DNA of 60,000 nt from Takakia lepidozioides (lineage: Eukaryota > Streptophyta > Takakiopsida > Takakiales > Takakiaceae): assembly GCA_030704615.1 (NCBI GenBank), contig CM060731.1:25732001-25792000 (forward strand), in the 5' to 3' direction. The first letter of the stretch is position 1; every line of letters starts with the position of its first letter. The notes below the pieces were generated by a model that did not search any database, was not told where the DNA came from, and saw nothing but the letters and a program-made list of their open reading frames with translations. Positions 20,232 through 30,983 of the stretch are shown one piece after another. The position numbers were made by a program, and so were the translations under genes.

Positions 20232-23200
20232 TGAGGCTGGCGGCCGCGCTATTGGTCCAGTAGGAAGAACAACCAGAGGAGTTGGTAGGATGGATCTCCC
20301 AGAATGACAAGGGGGGAGGTCAGAACTCGCTGACGAGAAGGGGTTGGAGAGTTTAGGTGGGGAGGTGACAAGTGTGGGACGCCACGTACATTTAGAAAGT
20401 CACAATGGGGTAGGGTGAGGAAGATGTGAGGAATTGTTGTCCAAGGGCAATCCAGTAGTCCAAGGTGAGGAAGAAATGTTGTAGTGGGCCTGTCGATTGG
20501 AAAATGCACACCGGTCGAGGGACGTAGAACCACATCGAGAGAGCGTTGCAGGTGTACTTAGGGTCTTGTTGGTATTGTGTCTCTGTTGGTGTGTTACTCA
20601 TGTGCTCATTGTCGCAAGAGATGGACATTAGATGGTCATAGAGGGTGTGAAAGCCTGATAGTACTATAATTGCCGCCATCTCTTTTGGATGTCAAAGGGC
20701 ACTCGAGCCCAAGCCTGTTGAAAGTGACATTGGAGTAGAGGTGGTTGCTGCTAGGTTAGTGGAGCCCGGTAGAGGCCGTGGTGGAGTGTCGGTAGACGTT
20801 AGAGCTGTCGTTGGAGCGGCCCTAGATCCCTGGTACGAGGATGTTTGCGTATGCGTGAGCGCGTTTTGGCTGCACAACTGCTCGATGCTGTCGTTGTCAT
20901 TGTGTACAATTCCTGGTTTACTCTTCAGTCTGGCTTGGTAGTTAGCTTTACTATTGTGAGGGTGTCATGTGGTTTGAAATCTTGACACAGAGCAAACTAC
21001 CAGAACTTGAACATGAGAAATTGAAAGAAGGTTTCAAGAAACGAGAGTATGCTTGACCTCATACTCTTCATCTACCATCTCATGCTATCATAACAGACAC
21101 CTCATTGAAGAACCAACCCTCGACTCTAAGACTACGGTCGTCAAATATCTCGAAAAAGATTATTTATTGGTTGACTTAAATCAAATATTTTTGAAGAGGC
21201 GCCCCAAGTGAATTGCTCCTTTGTGTGGGGGCCCAAAACCCACTCTAAGCCCAAACCGCAAACAAAACCTGAACTAAAATAATTATTTTGAATTATTTAT
21301 AAAATTCATAACAAATTGATCAGCGATTATCATGGTAGGGGTCATTGGAAAGCTTTGATTTAGGGCTACAATTTGTCATTTAACCTCACTTGGAGTGAAA
21401 TATCAAAAGTTGCAAAATCCAAAGGAAACAAGCGTGACCCAAAACAGATCGCTAAGGGTCATGGAGATACATTTACAAATAGGAAGGTTAATGTTGTAAA
21501 GACCTCAAAATCAAAAGGGGTATGGTTTTCAAATTGGCTATGCCCAATGTTTGTCTCATCCTCCCCATCCATCATTCATCTGCATCATCTTTTCTCTCTA
21601 TAGTCCTATCTTCTTGGAACCAACATATTATTGCCAGGTAGTGAATGAATGGTTCAGTAATCTCTCTCCTTGGCTCTCATTATCTTCTGATTGCTATTCT
21701 TCGTGTAGATGTATACCACTTTTACTGTCAGGGATTCCACCCAATCATCATTTGGCAGTAAGGTGCATTCCTAATCAGACAATTGTATACATACTTCCAT
21801 TCGTTAACTTCCATCATAACACAATCCAATAGATAGCCCCCTGGATACTAGACCATGCTACCATTTCACTAGTGGTTGTGACGTAAATGTGTTGGATGTC
21901 ATAAAAGTATTAACACACCATAAGCTACATTTGCTTAGCAAGAGACAACCTTCAATGTCCCCCCTTGAGCATATCTCTATTAGGAGAAAAAAACATGTAT
22001 AGAGGAATGCCCCAAGTTTCGCATAAAGAAACTCAAAAATTTGTCATCTTTTGAGCATTTCGTGCATAGGGGAGAACATTGTTGGGCATGGTGAGGGAGC
22101 TCATGGCAGGGGTGGGCTGGGTGCTGGATGTTTGGTATGAGGAATTACTGTCTTGTTTAGAGGGTTGACTCATGAGTACATAGTCAATATGTAGATTGAG
22201 ACAAATTGATGGCAGGTGAACCCGAGTGAAAAAGAGACGTGGTGTGGGAGTGGTGTAGGGGAGAGCGTCGTAGTAAGTGGTATGTTGTACCTTTATTCAA
22301 GGCCAAACAGTTAGGATGTTATATATATTGTATTGGGCTTGGTTTTCAGTATCATGGTATTGCTAGATAAATTCTAATATATGGTGATCGGTGTAGTTTA
22401 CATGCGCGTAGATGGTTCAGGTTCCAAATTTTTATTTTCTAAAGGGGCCCTGCTTGCAGAGCGCCCCACCAAAGGGAGGCAGAATTGTAAAATCTATACC
22501 CCTTACCCTTTATATATACTATATTAAGGCGGTGGTGGAGCCTTCTAGAAGAGGGCCCACCGCCTCGTCCCCATTGACTCCTCTCGCTTCTAGAATTATC
22601 TAGAAGTAGAAGGAGGGCCCACCTCCTACTTCTACGCTGGTCTAGACGTACAAGTGTCTACATCGTGTCGAGCCATTTCCCTTCTCTCCAAGCCTCCCAC
22701 GGTCCCACATATTGGCTCTTCCCAGTGTCGGGTTGCCTGCCTTCGCAAACTGGCCAAATGAATTGGGGTACATAAAAGTTATCCGTCAAGTCCAAGGGAT
22801 AGAGAGTGAGTTAGGCCACTTTGGCCAAAAGATAGGTTGAAGTGCAATAAATGTCAAAAGAGCATGGGATTAAAATACAAGCAAAAAAAAGATAGGACCA
22901 AACTCAAAATAGCACCAAAATGAGAGCAAAACGAGTTTCATCTTGCATTTGTTTTTTGACTTTCCTCTGGGGTAAGTGGCGCGGCGTGGAACGAAGTGGG
23001 CAGGGAGGCTGGGGCGGGGCCCATGCTGAAGAAGAATAGGTGTGCAGCTTTGCGTGGGCCCGCTGCTGCCGTCCCTAGTTCTGTTTTTGGTACTATGTGG
23101 ACTTACCGGATACGTGCAAAGTGCCCAGGAGAAGTATAGTGGGGATGTATCAGGGGCCGGATAGGATGGTCACCGAACGGATAACTTTATAGTCCGACTT

Positions 23201-24019
23201 GTTTCTGTATGTTTGTCCATGCTAGTTGTAAATGGAGTGGTTGGGTGGGACGTTGATGTGATATTTCGTGATCCCCCCCCCCCCATGCTTTTGAGGAGGA
23301 AATAGTTGCCGGTATTTGTTATGTGTATATTTACAGTTTATAGGTATTTCGCAGGTACTTTGGGAGAACAATGTGATGCGGTGTTTGGGATCAGTCTGTG
23401 ATAATTGGGTTCAGTAAACCTTCTTAGTAGTGGCAGGGTAGTAATTAGTGTTGGATTAGTTTGAGTCTTGTAGGGACAAATTCAAATTAACAGGGTTGGC
23501 TGGTCAAGAGTCTTTAACATATGCACGTTGTGGGAGGAGATAGTTGTGTGAAGATAGTTGTGTGAGTTCGTTGGAGCATAGTGGTGAGCAGGCATATACG
23601 AGAGATGGTGAGATGTGGTGTGTCTTGTGTTTGTAACATAGAGTAGGTGATAATGAAGGAGAAAAATGGTATGTAGATGGCAGCCTTTGTTTGAAATTGA
23701 CAAATAGAAAGAGAATGTGGCATGGTGCTGTATTGAGTGCTCAGTGAAAAGGTAGATGTGCTAGGGCTGTGGAGCATAGTATGTTCTGAATCATATTTAG
23801 GGAGCATGTATATCAGAATGTAGCTAAATAATACTGAGTAATACAGATGTAAACGTATTGATATAAGTTAGTTTCTATTGTTTCTATTACTCTTTAGATA
23901 TTGTGCATGTCTCTCTCTCTCCCTGGCTGTTTGCATGCAGCCTACAATGCAATACGCGACACTACAGTACGCAGCCCTCTCTTGCTTTCCTGCTCCAGGG
24001 TTGTGTGCTTCAGTTCCCC
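20232..24019. other. No gene recognised
   Basis: Mixed sequence with only short reading frames. Notable items: a run of C at about 23,272-23,284, a short CT-rich run near 23,910, and a GC-richer stretch (22,540-22,650) where GGCGGTGG (22,529) and CCCACCGCC (22,557) can pair. I could not assign any protein on either strand. Confidence 0.4.
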
Positions 24020-24860
24020 GGTCTAAACAATTAGTTCGGGCTTTCCAGAGGATATCTGGAAAGCCCTCCACACAAGCATCAATCTGTCGCGTGTGAGCAG
24101 CCGAAAAGTTAGACCCCAACAGGGCCAGGGCTTAGGCTCAGCTTCGAGATTTTGAAAGTTGGTGGACAAAGGTGCAGGGACCGTGGGGCTTGATGTTCCT
24201 GATGCATCAATTTGCTGTGTGTGAGCAGCCCAAAAGTTCACCCCAACAGGACCAGAGCTTAGGCTCAGCCTCGAGATTCGGAAAGTTAGGGAACAAAGGT
24301 GCAGGAACCGTGTTCTCGATGTTCCTGAAGTGGGTCACTCACTGGACAATGTATCGGAAAATGGATATTGTCTCGAGGTCCGCACATCAGGCAATTACGA
24401 TCTCCTAATCATCTCTGCATCTGTTCATTGTTCAAAGGTGGGCTCCCGCTCTGAGTTTAAATTTCAGTCCATTGTCGAGTGTAGGTAGGCCCTTCAGATC
24501 ATCCTTGCCCATGTCACAGACTGGAAACAAGTTTAGGGGAGTTTATGCCTAACTTCGGTTAGTCTTTGGGCATCAGACATGGTTTTGGACACAACCCTCA
24601 AGGTCAGCTTCATCCAGTAGGGTCAATTCTTCTAGACTAATATTCAGATACTTGCAAATACCTATCCTGTTTGACAGGAACGGCGTCGATTATCTTAGGA
24701 TATCTGGTATTATGCATGCGATTCAACTGACCCCACCACCTGACCTCGAATTCATCACGTCAGAGAGTTTAAAGGAGGTATGCCAACTTGACACGAACGA
24801 CCACATTAGCTGTTCTAGAACAGGCTGACATACTTTCTTTGAGCACCGCAACCTGCATGG
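24020..24860 (-). pseudogene. Decayed LINE 3' region with internal 128-bp duplication
   Basis: The minus strand carries the C-terminal part of the same kind of non-LTR element as at 28.9-32.8 kb: HTQQIDAC...GF near 24,080, [19 protein letters not shown] near 24,520, [10 protein letters not shown], and a diverged part up to about 24,860. Many stops break it. The stretch 24,077-24,204 is repeated as 24,205-24,330 (both start CATCAAT.TG and end GATGTTCCTGA.G), so part of the 3' region is present twice in tandem. Confidence 0.75.
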
Positions 24861-25390
24861 ATTCTAGAAATATGCCAAGTAGAGGTCAATGGAATCCTCC
24901 TTGGTTGTGGAAATTGAGCCTGTGAATCTTACCCCTTTCTTCCCATTCACAGAATAGCAAAAATGTATTCCTTGCCACGGACACAGTGCACCAGCATGAC
25001 TGTAACTGTGAAGTTAGCCATGAAAGTGGAGCGGGGATTGCTGAAGTAGTGGTACATGGAAAGATAGCTTAGAGGTTTGATCACTAGATTAAACAGGTCC
25101 ACTGTCTTTAGCAAGGAAAATTGAAATGCCGCTGTTTCCTAATGCACTCTCCCGCCAGAACTAGAGCTTGTCTGCTGTGAAGGTCCTCAAAGAAGCTATC
25201 ATGGCTAGCAGAGCAGTAGAGAGAACAACACGCACGTCAAACGTGATTAGGAAGAAGGTGTAAATTGTGCGATGGTTACCAAGCACTTGCTTACTGTCCT
25301 CCCTAGGTATAAAAACTTCCAACCAATTCATTACCGGTTCCCTAAAATTGCCAAGCTGGACACATTTTCTCTTCATCTACATTGCTTGTT
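24861..25390. other. Downstream flank of the PPR gene, no gene
   Basis: Nothing recognised. This stretch would hold the 3' untranslated region of the minus-strand PPR gene. Confidence 0.4.
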
Positions 25391-27859
25391 TCACCAGTAA
25401 TCCCCACAAGAACAAAACCCATCTTCAAAGTGGTGAAAGCGGTTGGAATCCCGTACAACAACTATTCGCCCAGCTATCTTTGAGATGAATTTGGTGGCAG
25501 TGTGGCAATCACCACACACTCGAAGGTTCTTGATGACGTGGATAGGCATATCAGCAGGTGTGCTGATCAGCCCAAAGGCAATTGCAAGCCTCTCACTGTG
25601 GTAACAAAGAGAAGATTCCTTTTGCTCCTTCTCCACATCATGCAATACAAACCGTGTGTCAGGCATGTAACCAGCCCGCTTCATCTGCCAGGACAATCTC
25701 CTCAGCTCGGCATGGATCTCCTCAATTTTAGGATGCACTTTGTCCTCAGCAACAAAGGTATGAACCTGGTTGTCCACCTCAATGGAGCTGTTCCCTGGTT
25801 GCTTTCTGACACCCCTGTCCTGCATCATTCTTCTCACTTTCGCTGTATCATCCCACCTGCCAGCAGCAGCATAGATGTTGGATAGCAGCACATAAGTTGG
25901 AGCATCTTGTGGGTTCCACTTGAGAAGGTGTTTTGCTGCACATTCTGCTACCTCTACATTTCCATGAATTCTACATGCACCAAGCAATGCTCCCCACACC
26001 GCAGCACCTGGTTCAATTGACATTTTATTGACAAAGTCCTTTGCCTCATCCAATCGCCCTGCACGGCCCAGAAGGTCCACCATACAACCAAAATGCTCCA
26101 CTGTAGGAGTAATGCCATGATCTTGACTCATGGAACAGAAGAAGTGATTGCCTTCATCCACTAGGCCCACATGGCTACATGCTGAAAGCACACATATAAA
26201 GGTGATAGCGTCTGGCCTCAAGCCTTCTTGTTGCATTTGTTCAAATAGTTGCAGCACCTCCCTACCATGCCCATGCTGAGCATATCCTGCAATCATGGCG
26301 TTCCATGAGACAACATCTTGTTCAGCCATATTGTCAAACACTTGACGTGCATCATTTAAGCTTCCGCATTTGGCATACATGTTAACAAGGGTGTTCTCCA
26401 AATTAAGGTCTGAAGGGGTTCCAGCTTCAATAATGTGAGTATGGACCTCTTTGCCCTTTGCAAGGGCCGACAGGCTGGCACATCCATTGAGAGTGCAAAT
26501 GAATGTGACCTTGTTGGGTGTCACACCCTCCTGCATCATTTGCTTGTACATCTCAAAAGCCTCCCTACCACCAGCATATCCTGCAATCATCACGTTCCAT
26601 GAGACCACATTTCGTTCAGCCATATTATCAAACACTTGGTGTGCATCCATCATTCTACCACATTTGGCATACATGTCAGCGAGAGCAGTCTCCAATATAA
26701 TATCCGGCCCAATTCCAGCTTTGATGATATCAGCATGGACCTCTTTACCCGTTTGCACGGATGCCATGCTGGCACACGCATTGAGAACACAAATGAAAGT
26801 GACCTTGTCTGGTTTCACTCCTTTTAATATCATTCGGTCATAAATGTCGAAAGCCTCCCTACCACACCCATCCTGGGCATATCCGGCTATCATCGCACTC
26901 CAGGAGACCACATCTCGTTGAGACATGTTCTCGAACACTTGAAGTGCATCCGTCATACTCCCACATTTGGCATACATGTCGACAAGGGCAGTCTCCAGAA
27001 TGACATCTTGTGCAATCCCAGCTTTAATGATGTCAGCATGGACATCTTTACCCTTTTCCAGGGCTGCCAGGCTGGCACATGCATTGAGCATGCTAATGAA
27101 TGTGACTTTGTTGGGTGTCACCCCTTCCCATACCATACGTTCGTACATCTCAAAAGCCTCCCTACCACACTCATGCTCGGCATATGCTGCAATCATTGCA
27201 CTCCATGAGACCACGTCCCGTTGAGCCATATTGTCAAACACTTTTCGTGCTTCTGTTACGCACCCGCATTTCCCATACATGGCAGCAAGGGCAGTCTCCA
27301 GAATGATATCTGGGGCAATCCCTGCTTTGATGATATGAGCATGGACCTCTTTGCCCTTCTCCAGGGATCCTAGGATGGCACATGCCTTGAGAACACAAAT
27401 AAATGTCACTGTGTTGGGCTTCACTGCTCCCTGAATCATATGCTGATAGATCTCAAAAGCCTCCCTACCACGCCCATTCCTCAAATACCCCCCCATCATT
27501 ATAGTCCATGTATGCACATCTCGTTCAAGCATTTTGTCAAACACTTGACGTGCATCCTCTAAGCTCCCACAATTGGCATACATGTTGACAAGGGTGTTAA
27601 GTAGAATTTTTTTCGGCCTAAATCCACTTTGGACAATGTGGGCATGCACCAGCTTTCCCATTTCGAGGTCTTTGATTTTGATGCACTCCCGCAAGTGACG
27701 GACATAACTATTGGAACCTACCACTTGTTTGTTTAAAATCTGGAGTGCCTCCTTCAATGGTGCTGCCTTACAAAGCGTCCTCGAATCCCCGTCTCCCTCT
27801 CTTCTGCCGCTGTCAAAAGAGGACATCATGGTGAAAGTGCTTGATAAGATCTTGTGCAT
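25391..27859 (-). CDS. PLS-class pentatricopeptide repeat protein with E and DYW domains
   Basis: An intact, intronless 822-residue protein. The first in-frame ATG (27,857-27,859) has a TAG four codons upstream. Residues 50-560 are P-L-S repeat triplets of about 101 residues. The blocks around 170, 270, 370 and 470 all contain (K/T)GK(E/D)VHxxII(K/E)AG and about 30 residues later MY.KCG. An E/E+ region follows (about 585-725; DLLGRAGRLDEA, WGALLGACRIHGN). The DYW deaminase-like domain (about 728-822) has HSE at 754-756, CGDC at 782-785, HHFEDGFCSCGDYW at the very end and no missing zinc ligand. Family knowledge: such proteins bind organellar transcripts and convert specific cytidines to uridine in plastids or mitochondria. 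No clear transit peptide can be judged by eye. One repeat block is about four residues short near residue 429 (GYAGGREAF against GYAQDGCGREAF). Confidence 0.95.
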   Translation of the reverse strand: MHKILSSTFTMMSSFDSGRREGDGDSRTLCKAAPLKEALQILNKQVVGSNSYVRHLRECIKIKDLEMGKLVHAHIVQSGFRPKKILLNTLVNMYANCGSLEDARQVFDKMLERDVHTWTIMMGGYLRNGRGREAFEIYQHMIQGAVKPNTVTFICVLKACAILGSLEKGKEVHAHIIKAGIAPDIILETALAAMYGKCGCVTEARKVFDNMAQRDVVSWSAMIAAYAEHECGREAFEMYERMVWEGVTPNKVTFISMLNACASLAALEKGKDVHADIIKAGIAQDVILETALVDMYAKCGSMTDALQVFENMSQRDVVSWSAMIAGYAQDGCGREAFDIYDRMILKGVKPDKVTFICVLNACASMASVQTGKEVHADIIKAGIGPDIILETALADMYAKCGRMMDAHQVFDNMAERNVVSWNVMIAGYAGGREAFEMYKQMMQEGVTPNKVTFICTLNGCASLSALAKGKEVHTHIIEAGTPSDLNLENTLVNMYAKCGSLNDARQVFDNMAEQDVVSWNAMIAGYAQHGHGREVLQLFEQMQQEGLRPDAITFICVLSACSHVGLVDEGNHFFCSMSQDHGITPTVEHFGCMVDLLGRAGRLDEAKDFVNKMSIEPGAAVWGALLGACRIHGNVEVAECAAKHLLKWNPQDAPTYVLLSNIYAAAGRWDDTAKVRRMMQDRGVRKQPGNSSIEVDNQVHTFVAEDKVHPKIEEIHAELRRLSWQMKRAGYMPDTRFVLHDVEKEQKESSLCYHSERLAIAFGLISTPADMPIHVIKNLRVCGDCHTATKFISKIAGRIVVVRDSNRFHHFEDGFCSCGDYW

Positions 27860-28504
27860 GATTCGACCCTGCTATCCTGCATCATAGATCCAAGCCTTTC
27901 TGGTCAAACTCAGAAAGCTTATCTAAACAGCTAAAGTGCTACATGTTAAGAGGGTTGCAAAACTACTGGAGACATCTTCATAATCAGCACTAACACAATG
28001 TTTCAGTTGGAGCCCATGGACTATCACCAAAACAATACCTGTTGTATTTTTGACCTGGCACCCCATGCTGTACATTGCCGTTAGAATGGTCACAAGATTG
28101 TGCGGGCCCTTTTATCATGGCAACTAGCTACACTGTCACCCAAGGAAGGTACCAGAAACCCTTGATCCACATCACTTCTGCACTTATATCTGAAGTCCAC
28201 AGATCTTGGACTGCTCTGTGACAAAACCAGTGGGAAGCTGAGCAGCAATAGCTTCAACTACAGCCTTGCACAGACCAGGCTGTAACCATCAGAGCTTCAA
28301 GAATTTCAAATAACCCTGAGCAACCTATTTACGAATGAATTACTAATAACAACAATGAGGAGCACTTTTGCTGCTTTTCACAACGAAGAGCAGCTATTCC
28401 ATTAATTGAAGGGATTGAGGATACTTTCCACAGACCATCAATATGTAAGCTTCTGTCGTAATCCCTCCCAAACTCATCCACATCCTCAAGGAAGATAGGC
28501 TCAC
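27860..28504. other. Upstream flank of the PPR gene, no gene recognised
   Basis: Only short frames. The region would hold the PPR promoter and 5' leader, and possibly an intron of the neighbouring OSB-like exon. No TATA element was convincing. Confidence 0.4.
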
Positions 28505-28584
28505 CTTATGAGATCTGTTGTCCAACCACTGTGAAGGATCCCACAAGAACTCCAGCCAGAATTGTTCTTTGCTCCTTGTTTGCC
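28505..28584 (-). CDS. Single exon resembling the PDF motif of plant OSB proteins
   Basis: An 80-bp segment bounded by AG (acceptor, 28,585-28,586) and GTGAGC (donor, 28,504 downward) encodes EQFWLEFLWDPSQWLDNR then SHK. Organellar single-stranded-DNA-binding (OSB) proteins carry a C-terminal motif of the form W..FF..P..WWDNR..K. The match here is good, but one conserved Trp is Leu, and the following PDFKHK part was not found within 600 bp. It could be a remnant exon or one exon of a gene split by introns, with the LINE array just upstream. Single-exon evidence only. Confidence 0.3.
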
Positions 28585-28734
28585 CTGCACACAAGAATAC
28601 AAGGCTGTGAGAACTTTGCCTGCTCCTAGTTTCTCCGTCCCACTTGAGGGGTCAGAGTGATCACAGCATTGACCATGTGGACCTGGTATTTTATGGAGGA
28701 TTAGTGGCAGGCATATAATTGACACACCCCCCCC

Positions 28735-28763
28735 CTCTTTCTCTCTCTCTCTCTCTCTCTCTC
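28735..28763. repeat. (CT)n microsatellite
   Basis: An uninterrupted CT run directly precedes the first LINE 3' fragment. The same motif stands at the ends of the other LINE copies. Confidence 0.95.
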
Positions 28764-28940
28764 AATGGATATCTGGAAAACCCGGATTAATTCTTTATAT
28801 GGAGGTAAGTCTTACTACCAACGTCAGCCCCTGACAGAGGTAGGTTCTGTCCCTTTTGTTCCCGCTCAAACTGGGCGCGGGGTCGATGGCCACAAGGCTA
28901 CGGCAAACAACGTCTTATGAGTACAATCTCTCTCTCAATG
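28764..28940 (+). pseudogene. LINE 3'-end fragment (copy 0)
   Basis: Begins inside the LINE C-terminus ([20 protein letters not shown]) and runs to the stop TGA near 28,920 and the tail AGTACAATCTCTCTC. It matches the 3' end of copies A and B almost base for base and stands head to tail in front of copy A. Confidence 0.85.
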
Positions 28941-28955
28941 GGTCATTGTCAATCT

Positions 28956-30836
28956 ATACAAGAAGGGTGACAGAGAAGAACCGGGGAACTACCGTGGCAT
29001 CACGCTCCTCAATGCTGTTGGCAAGACATTCTGCAGAGTTATAAGTACTCGTCTCGAGGTTGATCTGGAGTCTAGAGGTTGTTTCCACGAAGGCCAAGCT
29101 GGCTTTCGGCGAAACAGGGGCTGTGTGGATCATATCTTCACTCTAAGCCAGATTATCCAGGGAAGGAAAAAAGAAGGGAAACCCACTTATGTCTTTTTCC
29201 TGGATGTCAAAAAGGCTTATGACACAGTGTGGAGAGATGGCCTATGGTTCCGCCTCTGGTCTTGTGGGATCAAGGGAAAGATGTGGAGAGTTGTCCACAA
29301 CTTGTATGCTCACACCAAAGGCCGTGTCACTGTTAACGGACAGAAGTCCAACTTCTTTGACATAGACCAAGGTGTAGCTCAAGGATGTACTCTCTCCCTC
29401 TGCTCTTCAATGTTTTTATCAATCAACTCCTCGAGGATGTGGAAAGTGAGGGATTTGGGTTAAGGGTGGGTGATACCACCATACCAGCCCTTATGTTTGC
29501 GGATGACTTCGCAGGCATAGGGGAGACTCCAACCAATCTCCAGGAGTTGATTGATTGCGTGAAGAGATACTTTGATCTTTGGGGGCTAGAGGCTAATGTC
29601 AGCAAATGTGCAGTGGTAGCATTCAACGACAGAGGAGAGGGAGGAAGTGATCTTAAGTGGCAGTGGGGTAGTCAAGAGATCCCGGTCCTCCCTTCCTACA
29701 CTTACCTGGGCGTTGAATTTTCCACCAATTGTAATTGGGATGCACATATCCGGAAAGTTGTTCAAACTGGCAAGGGCAAAGCTCTGGGGCTCACTAAATT
29801 TTTCCACTGCAGAGGGGTCAACTCTGAGGTTAAGAAAACCATGCTTTGCCGCGTTATTAGACCTGCCTTGGAGTACGGATCTGCTATATGGGTTGATAAC
29901 TCCAACCAGGCTAAGTCTCTAGAATCCATTCAAGTGGGGGTGCTTAAGGAGTGTATGTCAGCATGCTCCAAAACAGCCAATGTGGCTGTTCAGGGTGAGT
30001 TTGGCATTCTGTCCTTAAGCTCCCGACAAGATGAATTCAAGGTCAGATGGTGGGGTCAGCTGCAACATATGCCCAACACCAGATATCCTACGACTCTATA
30101 TCTTGGAAACAGGACCGCCCTGTCAAACAGGCTAAGTCCTGGCAGAAGAGAGTAGAAGAGATTCTCAAGGTCCTGGACCTGGATCCGCAAGTCTTGACCC
30201 TGCTGGATAAATCTGATTTAGAGGCTGTAGTGTCCGATGCCATGTCTGTTGCCATGAGATTGTCTGATGAAAATGAAGTTAGGCAGAAAACCTCCCTGAA
30301 CTTGTTTCCAGTCAGTGACATGGGGGAGGACATCTTGGATGACCTCAAGGGTCTACCCACTCTCGGCACTAGACTGAAATTTAAACTCAGGGCAGGAAGC
30401 CTACCTTTGAACAGCAAACAGAAGCAGAGAGGAAAGGGAGAGTGCAATTGCCCATTGTGTGGGCAATCTGAAGACAGTATTCATTTTCTGATACACTGTC
30501 CGGGGTTCTCTCACCAAAGAGACGCTCTCTTCAACTCTATCAAGGGAATTGTGCCTGTACCCCTGTTTACCAACTTTGAAAGTCTCGAGGCTGAGCCAAA
30601 AGCCCAGGCCCTCCTGAGGCCTAGTTTTTGGGCAAATCACACACAGCAGATTGATGCTTGTGTGAAGGGATTTCTAGAGGATATCTGGAAAACCCGGATT
30701 AATTCTTTATATGAAGGTAAGTCTTACTACCAACGTCAGCCCCTGACAGAGGTAGGTTCTGTCCCTTTTGTTCCCGCTCAAACTGGGCGCGGGGTCAATG
30801 GCCATAAGGCTACGGCAAACAACGTCTTATGAGTAC
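28956..30836 (+). pseudogene. LINE copy A: reverse transcriptase and C-terminal domain, no endonuclease
   Basis: A non-LTR reverse transcriptase starting at KKGDREEPGNYRGITLLN, with FHEGQAGFRRNRGCVDHIF, VFFLDVKKAYDTVW, VAQGCTLS, and LMFADDFAG (the catalytic pair of Asp near 29,503). The C-terminal half ends in a CPLCGQ...HFLIHC zinc motif (C-x2-C-x8-H-x4-C), then [13 protein letters not shown] and a stop at 30,830-30,832. The N-terminal endonuclease is absent. Two lesions break the frame: one base lost near 29,395 and, against copy B, seven bases lost after 30,090. The clade is undetermined; the RT does not look like ordinary angiosperm L1. The 3' end carries a TCTCTC tail in place of poly(A). 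Confidence 0.88.
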
Positions 30837-30983
30837 AATCTCTCTCAATGGCCACAAAGCTACGGCAAACAACGTCTTATGTTCTCTCTCTCTCTCTCAG
30901 ACTGAGTGCGGGGTCAATGGCCACAAGCCTACCGCAAACAACGTCTTATGAGTTCTCTCTCTCTCTCTCTCTCTCTTCAGGGT
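30837..30983. repeat. LINE tail repeats and (CT)n between copies A and B
   Basis: The last 45-60 bp of the LINE, recognisable by ATGGCCACAA.GCTACGGCAA and AACGTCTTATG, occur twice more here (near 30,848 and 30,916), each followed by a CT run. They look like separate, extremely short 3' insertions or products of unequal exchange within the CT runs. Confidence 0.8.

Noticed and set aside
20249-20877. Minus-strand frames of 61-95 residues next to chromovirus 2
   Set aside because: Pro/Thr/Ser-rich text with no domain and no splice partners.
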